The notes: a model not told the origin generated them from the letters alone. Shown: positions 52,692-62,953, counted from the stretch's first letter. The stretch is DNA of 64,000 nt from Alicyclobacillus sp. ALC3 (GCF_028751195.1 NZ_CP066784.1:124001-188000), one strand, 5' to 3'. Program-made: numbers and translations.

Positions 52692-53822
52692 TTAAGAACC
52701 GACGCCACTCGCTTGAAGGGCGATTGGACTCCAAGTTGTCTGTAACTGCGACGGTATGCCGCGCCACGCGCTTTGCAGTACAGAAGCTTGACCTTCGACA
52801 GACAGTTCCACGCTATTCACTTGATTTTGCACTGACGATGGCACTCGTTGGCCATCGAGTGTAATCAACGGCGGAGTCGCCGAGGTAATAACCGAGGATT
52901 GGCTCCGCCCTGAAACATAGTCTGACAAGACCTTTTGCATGGCGCTGATACCTGGGACCGCAGGCTCACCTGCGACTTGACCGGTGGCAGATTGCTCACA
53001 CAACGAAATCAACACAACCCCCGCCGTCCTCAACGTCGTCATTTGGCTCTGACTGAGCGACTGGGTTGTGACCACGATTCGCGGCAAAGACCCGGTTGCT
53101 CCTGTCGTACTGCCGGAAGACAGTGACGGAGGCGCGGTCGTATTTCCTGGCACAGTGCTGTTCCCAATACTGTTGCCCGTCGTACTTCCGCTCACACCTT
53201 GTCCAGCCGACAAGCTAGTAACCGGGACGCTAACCATACCTACTCCTGAATTGGCCTTGAATGCGCCAGCGAACGCCATCCTTACGTCCGACAGCGGCAA
53301 AATCGGTTGACCACCTGTCAACCAACCGATCGACGTCGCTTGCAGACTCACAGCCAAATCTCCAGCCAGCGCGCCAAGGGAGTAACTCACTGTTGGCGTG
53401 TCAGGCACCACTTGGCTGACGTTAGTCGCCCCTGGATTAGGCACGGATTGGGCGCCAAACAAGGCGAAGGACACCTTGGCATGCGTTTTGGCAAACGCCA
53501 ACTCCGAGTTTGGTACGGTTCCCGTCTGCACGACCACGACCAGCCCTACTTTAGGGTTTGCAACCGCATCGGCAAGCGCACTTGGAACCTGGTTTGACGA
53601 TGTGGACACCGTTTTGACCTCGACACCGGCTTGTTGTGCGGCGTTCTCTACGTCTGCGCTGTTCCAATGCGCCGGGTGGTTCACGAACACCACCACTGCT
53701 GTCGGTTTGTGGACTGTTGGTTGCATGGTTCGCAAGTCTGGTGGCCCACAACCTTCCAAGCTGAGCAAGAACACTGCTGCTGCGGCCGCGCCTATCCTTG
53801 TTTGCCAGCGCTTTGTGGACAA
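52692..53822 (-). CDS. divergent BMP/Med-like lipoprotein
   Basis: 376 residues. TTG start with AGGGGGAG seven bases upstream. A lipoprotein signal (TKRWQTRIGAAAAAVFLLSLEGC) ends at a lipobox Cys near residue 24. The folded part carries ALAGDLAVSLQATSIGWLTGG and RMAFAGAFKAN, reminiscent of the basic membrane protein/Med family of substrate-binding lipoproteins. A Ser/Thr/Gly-rich insert (~205-245, low complexity) interrupts it. No ABC permease is adjacent, so it is unlikely to be part of a complete transporter here; Med-type proteins instead affect ComK. Family call is tentative. Confidence 0.65.
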   Translation of the reverse strand: MSTKRWQTRIGAAAAAVFLLSLEGCGPPDLRTMQPTVHKPTAVVVFVNHPAHWNSADVENAAQQAGVEVKTVSTSSNQVPSALADAVANPKVGLVVVVQTGTVPNSELAFAKTHAKVSFALFGAQSVPNPGATNVSQVVPDTPTVSYSLGALAGDLAVSLQATSIGWLTGGQPILPLSDVRMAFAGAFKANSGVGMVSVPVTSLSAGQGVSGSTTGNSIGNSTVPGNTTAPPSLSSGSTTGATGSLPRIVVTTQSLSQSQMTTLRTAGVVLISLCEQSATGQVAGEPAVPGISAMQKVLSDYVSGRSQSSVITSATPPLITLDGQRVPSSVQNQVNSVELSVEGQASVLQSAWRGIPSQLQTTWSPIALQASGVGS

Positions 53823-53859
53823 CCGATCGCTCCCCCTCAGGATGTTCTGTCTGTGTCCC

Positions 53860-53865
53860 ATTGTA
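53860..53865 (-). promoter_or_regulatory. lipoprotein gene -10 (extended)
   Basis: Minus strand TGTTACAAT: TACAAT with a TGn extension, about 35 bases before the TTG start. No -35 match. Confidence 0.35.
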
Positions 53866-53909
53866 ACATGAGGAGACGCGAATCTCTTGTTGAGTTGACA
53901 CTTCGCGTC

Positions 53910-53938
53910 TTGCCTTTCGCACGATGAACCGAGATAAT
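53910..53938 (+). promoter_or_regulatory. promoter of the 113-residue gene
   Basis: -35 TTGCCT (53910-53915), 17-base spacer, -10 GATAAT (53933-53938). The predicted start point leaves a leader of only about 13 bases, starting at the ribosome site. Confidence 0.5.
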
Positions 53939-53957
53939 GCAAGAGAGGTGAGTTAGG

Positions 53958-54299
53958 ATGCCAGACTTTCGCGGAGAGCACTTATCCGTGGCTAAGACCT
54001 TCTACCAGCTAAACTTTTATCTGCGCGCTGTCGGACTGCCATTCACGGTATCTGACCTGTACGCAGCTGCCTATCGAGAGCGCCGCGGCGCAAATTATGA
54101 CGACCGTTGGATACAGTGCTTAGGGGAGAACCCCGATGTCACAGAGTCGCTCTCTGAACCCTTCACGACTCACACCATTGTGGAAACACTCATGCGCACC
54201 GGTCACGAACCAGTGGTACGTGCTTTGATGCGTGAAGTGCGCCGCCATGGAATTGGCTTTACACAGGCCTATATGGCAGGTTCTCCCCGTAGCCGCTGA
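53958..54299 (+). CDS. hypothetical protein, 113 residues
   Basis: Not recognised. It is the only plus-strand protein gene between 14 kb and the window end. The product (MPDFRGEHLSVAKTFYQLN...) is soluble, helical in appearance, with RERRGANYDDRWIQCLGENP in the middle and a basic C-terminus (REVRRHGIGFTQAYMAG). No signal peptide or membrane helix. Reality is supported by GAGAGGTGAG upstream, a promoter at 53910-53938 and balanced amino-acid composition. It diverges from the lipoprotein gene and converges on the next membrane protein gene 20 bases away. Confidence 0.65.
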   Translation: MPDFRGEHLSVAKTFYQLNFYLRAVGLPFTVSDLYAAAYRERRGANYDDRWIQCLGENPDVTESLSEPFTTHTIVETLMRTGHEPVVRALMREVRRHGIGFTQAYMAGSPRSR

Positions 54300-54319
54300 G
54301 TTGGGGCGACTGCGGGGAA

Positions 54320-54907
54320 TTACCCTGCCGTTGTACTCGCAATTTCAAACCAACGGTCGTTTACACCCTCACCTGTAATTGCGGGTAGCGATGACAAAGT
54401 CGACAACCACCCGCCACCAGTCGCCGCAGAGGCGGTCAGCGCTTGATACGAAGCTTTCCCTAAGGCCGCGCCAGCGACAATTTGTCCCCCTACGGTAAAG
54501 TAGACTTGAGCTTGTTCAACTGGCTGACCACTGGCAAACACTCCCTGAAAATACACTGGCACATCGTGCTTTACTTCTGGCCTCCAAGTCGCGCTACTGG
54601 TGTTTGCACTATCGCCAAGGTCGACTGTCGCCGACACATCGTATCCAGTTCCTGTTGCAGACGGTGTGACGACGAGTTCCGGGCTTCGACCTTGCAATCC
54701 TCCGAGTTGGTCGGCAATCGCAACGACCGCTGCGTTGGGTACGTTTGTCGCTGCGGCCGTAGAAACACCTATGGTCGCGCTCGGAAGCGAGCCCGCCGCT
54801 CCAGAAGGAAGGAGTTTGTGTACAGAGTAGGCATACACCAGCGCAAGAACAGTCGCCAACCCAAGTCCAATCCGCCACCCTACTGCAGAACGCGCACTCA
54901 CCGCCAT
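54320..54907 (-). CDS. hypothetical single-pass membrane or secreted protein
   Basis: 195 residues, not recognised. A membrane helix or uncleaved signal (~10-32, VGWRIGLGLATVLALVYAYSV) is followed by an Ala/Thr/Ser-rich linker and an extracytoplasmic domain (VPVYFQGVFASGQPVEQAQVYF). No lipobox. The ATG at 54907 has GGAGG nine bases upstream. It stands alone, 83 bases after ftsK on the same strand, and could be a surface or spore-surface protein; nothing further can be said. Confidence 0.65.
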   Translation of the reverse strand: MAVSARSAVGWRIGLGLATVLALVYAYSVHKLLPSGAAGSLPSATIGVSTAAATNVPNAAVVAIADQLGGLQGRSPELVVTPSATGTGYDVSATVDLGDSANTSSATWRPEVKHDVPVYFQGVFASGQPVEQAQVYFTVGGQIVAGAALGKASYQALTASAATGGGWLSTLSSLPAITGEGVNDRWFEIASTTAG

Positions 54908-54990
54908 GGTCCGCACCCTCCTTGCTTGTCCTAGTTCAACCTATTCAGGAGGGGCGGCAAATATACGGGTTTGACTTCACGAGCACTCAT

Positions 54991-57432
54991 TCAAGCTCCA
55001 GGCAGTTGCATAGACTCACGAATTGCGCGCCACTGTTCCTTGGAGATCAGCAGTTCACGCGGCTTGCTACCCTCAAACGACCCGATGAACCCTCGTTGTT
55101 CCATCTGGTCAATAATGCGAGCCGCACGAGAGTAACCGACGCGGAATCTCCGTTGGACCATCGACACCGACGCTGAACCCGCCTCCATCACGAGGTCCAT
55201 CGCGTCCACAAACAAGCCGTCAAGGTCTGGTGCCGGTTGCGCCGTCGCTTCTTCTTCGTGATTCAAGTCCACCGTGTAAATCGCATTCTGTTGATCCCGG
55301 ACGAATTTGACCAACTGCTCAATTTCACGCTCCGAAACGAACGCACCTTGCACCCGAACTGGTTTTGAAGCGCCAACAGGCAAGTACAACATGTCGCCGC
55401 GGCCTAGTAGTTTTTCCGCTCCGCCGCCGTCAAGAATCGTGCGCGAGTCTGCCATCGACGAGACAGAGAACGCGATTCGGCTTGGAATGTTCGCCTTGAT
55501 GACGCCCGTAATGACGTCGACAGAGGGACGCTGAGTCGCCACAATTAAGTGAATTCCGGCGGCGCGCGCCATCTGCGCGATCCGACAAATCGCATCTTCC
55601 ACATCCCCTGGCGCGACCATCATCAAATCCGCCAATTCGTCGACAATCACCACGATATAAGGCAGCGGGTCGATACCTTCGGCCTGCAAAAGTTGGTTGT
55701 AGCGTTCGATGTCACGGGCACCTCGGTCCGCAAACTGCTGATAGCGGTTTTCCATCTCCGCAATAATCTTCTTGAGCGCAAACGCTGCCTTTCGCGGGTC
55801 AGTTACGACCGGCGCCAAAAGGTGAGGAATACCGTTGTACCCGCTCAATTCCACCATCTTGGGGTCAATCATTAGCAGTTTGACTTCATGCGGCTTTGCC
55901 CGCACCAAGAGAGACGCGATGATGCCGTTGATGCAGACGCTTTTTCCCGAACCAGTCGCGCCTGCGACCAGTAAGTGCGGCATTTTCTGCAAGTTGCCGA
56001 CGATCGCCGCACCAGAGATATCGCGCCCAAGCGCAATCGCGAGTTTCCCGGATTCAGTCTGGAACTCAGGGGACTCGAGCACTTCTCGCAACGAGACCAC
56101 CGCGATTTCCGGGTTCGGCACTTCAATCCCGATGGCTGACTTGCCGGGGATTGGCGCTTCAATCCGGATGTCGCGCGCAGCCAGAGCGAGGGCAATGTCG
56201 TCCGTCAGGCTGACAACTTTGGACACTTTGACACCAACCGCAGGTTGAATCTCATAGCGCGTGACGGTCGGCCCACGACTAATCTCGAGCACTTTCGCCT
56301 GGACGCCGAAACTCTCGAGTGTGACTTGCAGTTTTCTGGCATTTTCCTGCGCGTCACGGTGATTAAAGCCGCCTTTTGGGACATCGGGTAGCGCAAACAT
56401 GCGGATGGGCGGCAACTTGTAGTTGTCGTCTCGTACGGCGACACCAACAGGGTACGGTTCTTGACGCCCACGTCCAGTCTCTTCGCGTTTTCCCTCACTG
56501 CGGCGAAGTGGCGCCGACGCCTGTTCAGGGTAGTGCATAACGAGTTGACTGCCGTGCTGTTCAAGCACACCGGTTGGGTTCGCCGTTTCAGGTGTATCTG
56601 TCGCATGTTGTACAACAATCGTTTCATTCGGGTGTTTCGCGCGCAGACGCGCCGCAAAATCGTGGACCACGGGACCTTGTGTCCCGGCGGAGACATCCTC
56701 GTCGACAACTTCGCCGTCGAGGACAACGGGACCACTTCGACTGCGTCTTCCAGGTGGCTGCCTAGAGGCGGATTTCTTTTCAGACTTGGTGTCTTGTTCG
56801 CGCTCCGGGCCAAACAACAGCGAAGCGTACTGTTTGCTGCCCTGCCACAGGCCTTCAATGCGCTGCTCGACCCAACGTGTGCCACGTTGTACAACTGCGA
56901 CCAAAGACCGCTGCGTCACCAGAGCCCCGCCAATCAGAGCGCCGATGAACAGGACAAGAATTGTACCAAGTGTAGAGAACAGGTAGTGAAAGACAGAAAA
57001 GAACAAATATCCGACGAGTCCTCCACCCGCCCCGTTCGGCGGGATGGTTGCGCCAGGCACTGCCAACACTTGATCGCTCATCTGTCCAATCGCATTCCAT
57101 GTCGCCTGAAACAAAGAAGCTGCCTGTAAGTCAACTGTCTTTTGAAACAGGTCGAGTTCCATCAGCGTCAACCAGACCAGGAACAGAATAAGCAGACCCA
57201 TATGGCGGTTGTTCCAAGGAAAACGAGAGCGCTGAACCATCATATAAATAGCGGCGTACCCAATGAAGACAGGAACCAGCCAACTCCACGACCCTGCCAA
57301 GTAGATAAACGCCACGTCCACATAGCGTCCAACGAGACCGAGCCTTCCCAACGCCAGCGCCGCAAGCGCAAACGTGAGAAGGCCAGTCAATTCGAATCGA
57401 AGCACTTGCTGTCGGTGCTGTTTCTTCCCCAT
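54991..57432 (-). CDS. DNA translocase FtsK/SpoIIIE
   Basis: 813 residues. Four membrane helices (~10-185), a variable linker (~200-330), the RecA-like motor with Walker [11 protein letters not shown] and Walker [15 protein letters not shown], and a C-terminal winged-helix gamma domain (~745-805, [23 protein letters not shown]) that reads chromosome polarity. It pumps DNA through the septum and, if it is SpoIIIE, into the forespore. Its place after ylzJ and tepA corresponds to spoIIIE of B. subtilis. ATG 57432 follows GGAGG. Confidence 0.96.
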   Translation of the reverse strand: MGKKQHRQQVLRFELTGLLTFALAALALGRLGLVGRYVDVAFIYLAGSWSWLVPVFIGYAAIYMMVQRSRFPWNNRHMGLLILFLVWLTLMELDLFQKTVDLQAASLFQATWNAIGQMSDQVLAVPGATIPPNGAGGGLVGYLFFSVFHYLFSTLGTILVLFIGALIGGALVTQRSLVAVVQRGTRWVEQRIEGLWQGSKQYASLLFGPEREQDTKSEKKSASRQPPGRRSRSGPVVLDGEVVDEDVSAGTQGPVVHDFAARLRAKHPNETIVVQHATDTPETANPTGVLEQHGSQLVMHYPEQASAPLRRSEGKREETGRGRQEPYPVGVAVRDDNYKLPPIRMFALPDVPKGGFNHRDAQENARKLQVTLESFGVQAKVLEISRGPTVTRYEIQPAVGVKVSKVVSLTDDIALALAARDIRIEAPIPGKSAIGIEVPNPEIAVVSLREVLESPEFQTESGKLAIALGRDISGAAIVGNLQKMPHLLVAGATGSGKSVCINGIIASLLVRAKPHEVKLLMIDPKMVELSGYNGIPHLLAPVVTDPRKAAFALKKIIAEMENRYQQFADRGARDIERYNQLLQAEGIDPLPYIVVIVDELADLMMVAPGDVEDAICRIAQMARAAGIHLIVATQRPSVDVITGVIKANIPSRIAFSVSSMADSRTILDGGGAEKLLGRGDMLYLPVGASKPVRVQGAFVSEREIEQLVKFVRDQQNAIYTVDLNHEEEATAQPAPDLDGLFVDAMDLVMEAGSASVSMVQRRFRVGYSRAARIIDQMEQRGFIGSFEGSKPRELLISKEQWRAIRESMQLPGA

Positions 57433-57538
57433 GCCACGCCTCCACGCACTGAACTGGAAGCCGGCGGGACGGGGTCCCATGGCCGAATGCCTCCGTATTA
57501 CTGATTCGCGTCAGACATCTCAATGTCCTGCCGCAAAT

Positions 57539-57763
57539 CTACTCCGGCATTGGCAGCCGTACACGCATCCCCGGTTGGCAGTCAGCGCGCAGGAAATCTG
57601 CCGGTCTGGCGCTCAGGACCCGCTCGATGCGACCGGTTCCGTCGCCAAGCGGCGTAACGAGCATCGAGACTCCCCCTTGCTCCAACAACTGTGGCGGCGT
57701 TACGGCGGCGCCAAACCCGGCAAACACTTCGTCCTCGCAAAGGACAGTCCAAATCAGACTCAC
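57539..57763 (-). CDS. ylzJ: YlzJ-like protein
   Basis: 74 residues. The family is small, of unknown function, and always near tepA in Bacilli. Visible features are the N-terminal beta strand and VLCEDEVF segment and [20 protein letters not shown], with a Pro-rich end. GTG start overlapping the tepA TGA (GTGA), so translation is coupled. It ends 106 bases before ftsK. Confidence 0.8.
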   Translation of the reverse strand: MSLIWTVLCEDEVFAGFGAAVTPPQLLEQGGVSMLVTPLGDGTGRIERVLSARPADFLRADCQPGMRVRLPMPE

Positions 57764-58530
57764 TGGGGCACGCCTCCTTGTAGATTCGCGTATGCGCTCC
57801 GCGCTGCAATGAGCTCGTTCAACTTTTCAATGGCTCTGCCAACGCCGCCAACTTCGTGAATTAACCCGTAACGCACGGCATCTCGGCCAACTACTGTGGT
57901 GCCGATATCCCGGGCCATTTCCCCAGTGTTCAACATCAGTTCGCGAAACACAGACTCGCTGACGGCAGAGTGCGCCACAACAAAACGCGTCACCCGCTCT
58001 TGCATTTTCTCCATGTACTCAAACGACTGTGGCACGCCAATCACCATACCGGTCAATCGAATCGGATGAATCGTCATCGAAGCCGTCTCAGCAATGAAGG
58101 AGTAGTCGGCACTCACGGCAATCGGAACGCCGATCGAGTGTCCACCGCCGAGCACTAAAGACACGGTGGGTTTGTTTAAACTGGCCACCATTTCCGCAAT
58201 GGCAAGTCCCGCCTCAACATCTCCACCAACCGTGTTTAAGATGAGTAGCAGCCCTTCAATTTTATCGTTCTGTTCAATCGCGACCAACTGCGGGATCAGG
58301 TGCTCGTACTTCGTTGTTTTGTTCTGCGGCGGCAATACAATGTGCCCTTCCACTTGACCGATGATCGATAGACAATAGATGTTCGACTCGTCCGCCTGCA
58401 CCGGAGCGGTTTGTCCGAGCGCTTCCACGCTTGCCACCACACCCACGGATTCTCCGCCCGGCACAGCGCCCGGTTCTTCCTGTACTGACCTGACCCGACG
58501 CGCCTGTGTATCCCCTGCCAGTGTACCCAC
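57760..58530 (-). CDS. tepA: ClpP-family translocation-enhancing protein TepA
   Basis: 256 residues. A ClpP/crotonase-type core: [18 protein letters not shown], the catalytic serine in [15 protein letters not shown] (S132) and the His in TIHPIRLTG. There is no ClpX-docking pattern. B. subtilis TepA was described as helping pre-protein translocation. An Asp/Glu/Ala-rich N-terminal ~50 residues is specific to this homologue. The start is a GTG with AAGGGAG nearly touching, so a later start is possible. Confidence 0.92.
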   Translation of the reverse strand: MGTLAGDTQARRVRSVQEEPGAVPGGESVGVVASVEALGQTAPVQADESNIYCLSIIGQVEGHIVLPPQNKTTKYEHLIPQLVAIEQNDKIEGLLLILNTVGGDVEAGLAIAEMVASLNKPTVSLVLGGGHSIGVPIAVSADYSFIAETASMTIHPIRLTGMVIGVPQSFEYMEKMQERVTRFVVAHSAVSESVFRELMLNTGEMARDIGTTVVGRDAVRYGLIHEVGGVGRAIEKLNELIAARSAYANLQGGVPQ

Positions 58531-58574
58531 ACTCCCTTCTGCCTGTAGTATGAGGTGTAGGTGGAGTTGGCATA

Positions 58575-58601
58575 CAAAAGCGGCCCATGAGAGAGCCGCT
58601 T
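58575..58601 (-). terminator. RNase J gene terminator
   Basis: AAGCGGC / GCCGCTT stem with a ten-base loop, minus-strand exit TTGTATG, 49 bases after the stop at 58650. Confidence 0.7.
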
Positions 58602-58622
58602 GTTCAGACTTTGGTTCAGGTA

Positions 58623-58655
58623 CAGCAATCAGGCATCGACCTTCAGCAATCAGGC
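58623..58655. repeat. 12-base direct repeat at the RNase J gene end
   Basis: CAGCAATCAGGC occurs at 58623-58634 and 58644-58655; the second copy contains the stop codon of the RNase J gene. It looks like a short tandem duplication of the last codons. Confidence 0.6.
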
Positions 58656-60308
58656 TTCCATGATGATGGGCAGAATCATCGGGCGCCGCCGCGTCTGCTC
58701 AAACAGGAACCTGCCAAGAGCGTCCCGCACAGCTGTCTTCAGCGACGACCACTCATTGATGTTATCCGACACCATTTTCGTCAACGTCGTTTCGACGAGT
58801 TTATTCGCTTCGTCTAGCAGCGCTTCGGACTCCCGGACGTAGACGAAACCGCGCGAGATGATATCCGGTCCAGACATAATCACGCCACTTGTCTTCGAAA
58901 GTGTGACGACCACCACTAAAATTCCATCTTGAGACAACAACTTGCGATCCCGAAGCACAATGTTGCCGACGTCCCCGACACCAAGGCCATCGATCATCAC
59001 CGTACCAGACGGAATCTTAGCTCCTAGCCGCGCAACTCCATTATCTACCTCGACTACATCGCCGTTGTCGAGAATAAAGACGTCTTCCGGCTTGACTCCC
59101 GTCGCCTCCGCAAGTTCACTGTGAATGCGCTGCATGCGAAACTCACCGTGCACAGGCAGGAAGTACTTCGGTTTGGTCAGAGACAGCATCAGCTTTAGTT
59201 CTTCCTGACTGCCGTGACCTGAGACGTGAACGCCTCGGTAAATCACGTTCGCACCGACTCGGAACAACTGGTCAACCGTGCGAAAGACATACTTTTCGTT
59301 GCCAGGAATCGGGTTACTCGCGAGAATCACCGTGTCACCGGGCAAAATTTCGACCTTCCTGTGTGCAGAGCGCGCCATCCGGGTCAAAGCCGACATCGGT
59401 TCTCCCTGGCTTCCAGTCGACAGGATGACGAGTTTGGTCGGTTCCATCTTGCCGATGTCGTCAATGTCAACCAGCGTATTAGGTTGCACCTGAAGATACC
59501 CGAGTTGTGTCGCAATCGTGATGTTGTTCACCATACTGCGGCCGACAATAGACACCTTGCGGCCAAATTTTTCAGCCGCATAGATAACCTGTTGCACGCG
59601 GTGGATGTTCGAGGCAAACGTCGCCAAAATAACGCGTCCTGGTGCGGTGCTGAGAATCTCATCAATCGCCTTACCGACAGTGCGCTCTGATGGCGTAAAG
59701 CCTGGCCGCTCTGCATTGGTGCTGTCGGCCACAAGCATCATCACGCCTTCGTCACCGTACGCAGCCAACTTGTTCAGTTCAGCCGGGCGCCCGTCAACGG
59801 GGGTCTGATCAATTTTGAAGTCCCCCGTGTGAATGACTAGTCCTTCCGGGGTCCGAATCGCAAAACCACCTGTATCTGGAATACTGTGCGTCAGATAAAA
59901 GAACGAAACGTCAAATACGCCGGCCTTGATTTTACTGTTGCCGTCGATGCGGTTGAGTTTTGCGCTATCGAGCAACCCGTGTTCACGGAGTTTGTTTTCT
60001 ACGAGACCCAGTGTCAGCCTTGTCCCATACACTGGGACATTCAGAGATTTCAGCACATAGGGCAGTCCGCCGATGTGGTCTTCGTGTCCATGCGTCAGAA
60101 AAATCCCACGTACTTTCTCGCGGTTATCTGTGAGGAACGTAATGTCTGGAATCACTGCATCAATTCCAAGCATGTCCTCTTCCGGGAACTTCACACCCGC
60201 ATCCACAACAATAATGTCATTTCCGTACATGTACGCGTACATGTTTTTCCCAATCTCTCCGCAGCCCCCGAGTGGGATTACGGACAGTCTGTTTTTGCTC
60301 TTTGCCAA
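58650..60308 (-). CDS. rnjB: ribonuclease J (rnjB position)
   Basis: 552 residues. Metallo-beta-lactamase domain with the full zinc motif [10 protein letters not shown], beta-CASP domain, and C-terminal domain ending [13 protein letters not shown]. RNase J enzymes are 5'-exonucleases and endonucleases for mRNA decay and rRNA maturation. B. subtilis rnjB lies in the same place between dapA and tepA, but that paralogue is weakly active; here all metal ligands of motif 2 are intact. TTG start fixed by GGAGGT six bases upstream. The leader is about 235 bases. Confidence 0.93.
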   Translation of the reverse strand: MAKSKNRLSVIPLGGCGEIGKNMYAYMYGNDIIVVDAGVKFPEEDMLGIDAVIPDITFLTDNREKVRGIFLTHGHEDHIGGLPYVLKSLNVPVYGTRLTLGLVENKLREHGLLDSAKLNRIDGNSKIKAGVFDVSFFYLTHSIPDTGGFAIRTPEGLVIHTGDFKIDQTPVDGRPAELNKLAAYGDEGVMMLVADSTNAERPGFTPSERTVGKAIDEILSTAPGRVILATFASNIHRVQQVIYAAEKFGRKVSIVGRSMVNNITIATQLGYLQVQPNTLVDIDDIGKMEPTKLVILSTGSQGEPMSALTRMARSAHRKVEILPGDTVILASNPIPGNEKYVFRTVDQLFRVGANVIYRGVHVSGHGSQEELKLMLSLTKPKYFLPVHGEFRMQRIHSELAEATGVKPEDVFILDNGDVVEVDNGVARLGAKIPSGTVMIDGLGVGDVGNIVLRDRKLLSQDGILVVVVTLSKTSGVIMSGPDIISRGFVYVRESEALLDEANKLVETTLTKMVSDNINEWSSLKTAVRDALGRFLFEQTRRRPMILPIIMEA

Positions 60309-60541
60309 GTCGGCACCTCCGTCGTTATCATTCCCTCTTGCAAGACAAAATCCGGGCACACTTCACCCGTTTAGTCCACACATACCTCCGAAACTCGGCA
60401 CTACGGTGTCATCACAACCCACACCGACCTAACCTACAGCGCCTACCGTCTCCGCTCCGGCAAGTCACATAAGTTCGCAACGAGTCTCATACAGATGAGT
60501 GATGATGTTCGTTCTTTGAAAACCAAAGCCGCACCAGTCAC
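60309..60541 (-). other. long 5' leader of the RNase J gene
   Basis: About 235 transcribed bases without a recognised gene. A 17-codon frame beginning GTGTGGACTAAACGG has GGAGG only three bases before it and is a weak leader-peptide candidate. A small CTTTG-gtttt-CAAAG hairpin lies near the 5' end. No known riboswitch pattern. Confidence 0.4.
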
Positions 60542-60549
60542 TTAGCGAT

Positions 60550-60578
60550 ATTATACCGTTGCGGCTCAGCGAACACAA
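60550..60578 (-). promoter_or_regulatory. RNase J gene promoter
   Basis: -35 TTGTGT (60573-60578), 17-base spacer, perfect -10 TATAAT (60550-60555), just after the dapA terminator. Confidence 0.75.
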
Positions 60579-60593
60579 CTTGGCGGGAAGACG

Positions 60594-60623
60594 CAAAAAA
60601 CCGGACGGTTCCCCGTCCGGTTT
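60594..60623 (-). terminator. dapA terminator
   Basis: CCGGACGG / CCGTCCGG stem with loop GGAA, extended by AAA/TTT, ending in TTTTTT on the minus strand, 22 bases after the dapA stop. Confidence 0.93.
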
Positions 60624-60645
60624 CGGAAGTTCGGTTTTAACTCAG

Positions 60646-61542
60646 TTACACATGAGCTTGCTCAAGCTTGCCAAGGCGTTCAAGTTCGATCGACAGCGAC
60701 CGCAGCACTTGATTCGGCGCGCTGATGAGCGGCAAACGAACATCCCCTGCTGGCAAGTTCAACAACTTCAAGGCAGCTTTCAGCGGCGCAGGGTTCGACA
60801 CTTGGAACAAGCCTTCGAAGACCGGCAACAAGCGACCGTTCCAATCCGCTGCTTCCTGGATGCGACCGTCCATAAAGGCTGTAATCATCGCCTGCATCTC
60901 TTGACCCACTACATGCGATGCAACGCTGACGACACCGGTGCCACCTAACGCCAGTACTGGCAACGTCATTTTGTCATCGCCGCTGTAGAGCAGGAAGTCA
61001 TCAGGTTTATCGGCGGCAATGCGTCCAATTTGCGTAATGTCACCACTTGCTTCTTTGACCGCAACGATGTTCGGAACGGAGTTGGCCAGCCGCAAAATCG
61101 TCGACGGCTCGATATTCACTCCACATCGACCTGGGATGTTGTACAACATCACCGGGATTGAAACTGCATTCGCGATGGCCGAGAAATGTGCATACAAACC
61201 ATCTTGAGTGGGCTTATTGTAATACGGTGCCACGAGCAAAAGTCCGTTCACGCCCATCGCTTCGGCTTCCTTCGACAGCTCGATTGATGCGCGTGTGTCG
61301 TTACTGCTCGTTCCTGCGAGTACAGGGATGCGCCCGTCGGTCGCCTGTAAAGTTCGGGCAAAGACACGCAGTTTCTCCTCGTGTGAGAGTGTTGGCGACT
61401 CTCCCGTCGTTCCGCATGCCACAATCCCCGTTGTACCCGTGTCAATACAGTGATTCACCAACACATCGATGCCCGGTTCATCTACCTGCCCATCTTCCGC
61501 AAATGGTGTAATGAGCGCGGTAACTAACCTCCCAAGGTCCAT
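60646..61542 (-). CDS. dapA: 4-hydroxy-tetrahydrodipicolinate synthase
   Basis: 298 residues. TIM-barrel aldolase condensing pyruvate with aspartate semialdehyde. Motifs GTTGESPTLSHEEK, PYYNKPTQDGLYAHF, MLYNIPGRCGVN and the Schiff-base lysine in VAVKEASGD are intact. ATG follows GGAGGTGG. With dapG and asd it feeds lysine, the cell wall and, in spores, dipicolinic acid. It is closed by a strong terminator. Confidence 0.97.
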   Translation of the reverse strand: MDLGRLVTALITPFAEDGQVDEPGIDVLVNHCIDTGTTGIVACGTTGESPTLSHEEKLRVFARTLQATDGRIPVLAGTSSNDTRASIELSKEAEAMGVNGLLLVAPYYNKPTQDGLYAHFSAIANAVSIPVMLYNIPGRCGVNIEPSTILRLANSVPNIVAVKEASGDITQIGRIAADKPDDFLLYSGDDKMTLPVLALGGTGVVSVASHVVGQEMQAMITAFMDGRIQEAADWNGRLLPVFEGLFQVSNPAPLKAALKLLNLPAGDVRLPLISAPNQVLRSLSIELERLGKLEQAHV

Positions 61543-61666
61543 CTTGCCACCTCCGCCCGGCAGCGACGGCGCTACCTCCGGCTACCCTCTGATAGATTGT
61601 TACAGCGTCTGTCATGTAAACTTTGTCCTAACAGCCCCCGACAGGAAAAGCTGTCGTCATTCGACT

Positions 61667-62881
61667 TTAGACTTGCACGACGGACTCCCCGAGTTCAAAC
61701 TTTGCGTGCAGCGCCCGTACGGCAGCTTCCATCTGCGAGCGGCGCACCAGGCACCAAATCGTGTTGTGCGAGTCCGCTGACTGCAGAATACCGATGCCTT
61801 CGCGCGACAGGGCGTCGACAATGCGAGCCATGATACCTGGCATACCAGTATAGGTCCCAACGACAGAGACTTTTGCGCACTCAGGTAACACACTCGGTTC
61901 AAACCCGTGTTCCTTGAGTGTCTCCACGGCGCGCGCCGCGTCTGCATCCGCCACCGTATACGCCACCCGGTCCAGCGATACCGAAATGAAATCTACACTG
62001 ATGCCACGCGCCGCCATCCACTCAAAAATGTTCGCTTTGGCGACTTCAGGCCCTTCCACCTGAATTTGCGTGATATTCGAGGCTTGCGTAACTCCCGTTA
62101 CGTAGCGGTCTTGCAGGACACTACTCTCGAGCACAGACCACGCGTTCGTGACAAGCGTGCCCTCATCCTTGGAGTGCGTGCTCCGCACACGAATCGGGAT
62201 GTTTTTCTGCATAGCAATTTCGACAGCACGAGGGTGGATCACTTTTGCACCCTGATAAGCCAAATTGCAGATCTCGGTATATGTCACCCTGTGGATCATG
62301 CGCGCGTCTGTGACAATGCGAGGGTCCGCTGTCATGATGCCCTCGACGTCCGTAAAGATATCCACATAGTCAGCGTTTAACGCCACGCCTAGCGCGGTTG
62401 CAGTCGTGTCGCTGCCGCCACGACCGAGGGTTGTCACATCCCCGTCAGACGTCGCGCCTTGGAACCCCATGACAACGACAATCTGCCCCTCACGCAACGC
62501 TTCGAGGATTCGCTTCGGTCGAATTTCTAGAATGCGCGCATTCCCATGTTGGTCGTTTGTGACAATACCGGCTTGCCCACCGCTCATCACGGTGGCTTGA
62601 TGACCGCGGGACCGCAACATAGCGGCGAATACGACCGATGAGATGGCCTCACCACACGACATCAAGATATCTAGGTCACGCGCGTTGACAGCGCTGAGTC
62701 CATCGAGTATAGAGAGCAGAGAGTCGGTTGCGTACGGTTCTCCGCGACGCCCCATGGCGGACACAACCACGACAACTCGGTAGTCTTTCGCCAAAGCATC
62801 TTCTATATGTTCAGCGGCCTTGAGCCGCGACTCTAGGGTCGCGACAGATGTTCCGCCAAACTTCTGCACCAGAATCTTCAC
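61667..62881 (-). CDS. dapG: aspartate kinase, DapG type
   Basis: 404 residues, the length of B. subtilis DapG. Kinase core: KFGGTSVATLESRLKAAEHI, VSAMGRRGEPYATDSLL, GRGGSDTTATALG; two C-terminal ACT domains (~265-400) for feedback control, diaminopimelate in the DapG type. It phosphorylates aspartate, the first step to lysine, threonine and methionine. The coding frame shows no convincing internal beta-subunit start. GTG start with GAAGGGGG nine bases upstream. The spacing to asd is 72 bases. Confidence 0.95.
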   Translation of the reverse strand: MKILVQKFGGTSVATLESRLKAAEHIEDALAKDYRVVVVVSAMGRRGEPYATDSLLSILDGLSAVNARDLDILMSCGEAISSVVFAAMLRSRGHQATVMSGGQAGIVTNDQHGNARILEIRPKRILEALREGQIVVVMGFQGATSDGDVTTLGRGGSDTTATALGVALNADYVDIFTDVEGIMTADPRIVTDARMIHRVTYTEICNLAYQGAKVIHPRAVEIAMQKNIPIRVRSTHSKDEGTLVTNAWSVLESSVLQDRYVTGVTQASNITQIQVEGPEVAKANIFEWMAARGISVDFISVSLDRVAYTVADADAARAVETLKEHGFEPSVLPECAKVSVVGTYTGMPGIMARIVDALSREGIGILQSADSHNTIWCLVRRSQMEAAVRALHAKFELGESVVQV

Positions 62882-62953
62882 GCACGAACCCCCTTCCGCA
62901 GTTCCACTGCAACGGCCGCTCCCTGCACAGTGGTCGCGCTTCTCTTGGACCTG

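Noticed and set aside
53958..54907. Toxin-antitoxin pair
   Set aside because: The two small genes converge rather than overlap in tandem, and neither resembles a known toxin or antitoxin.
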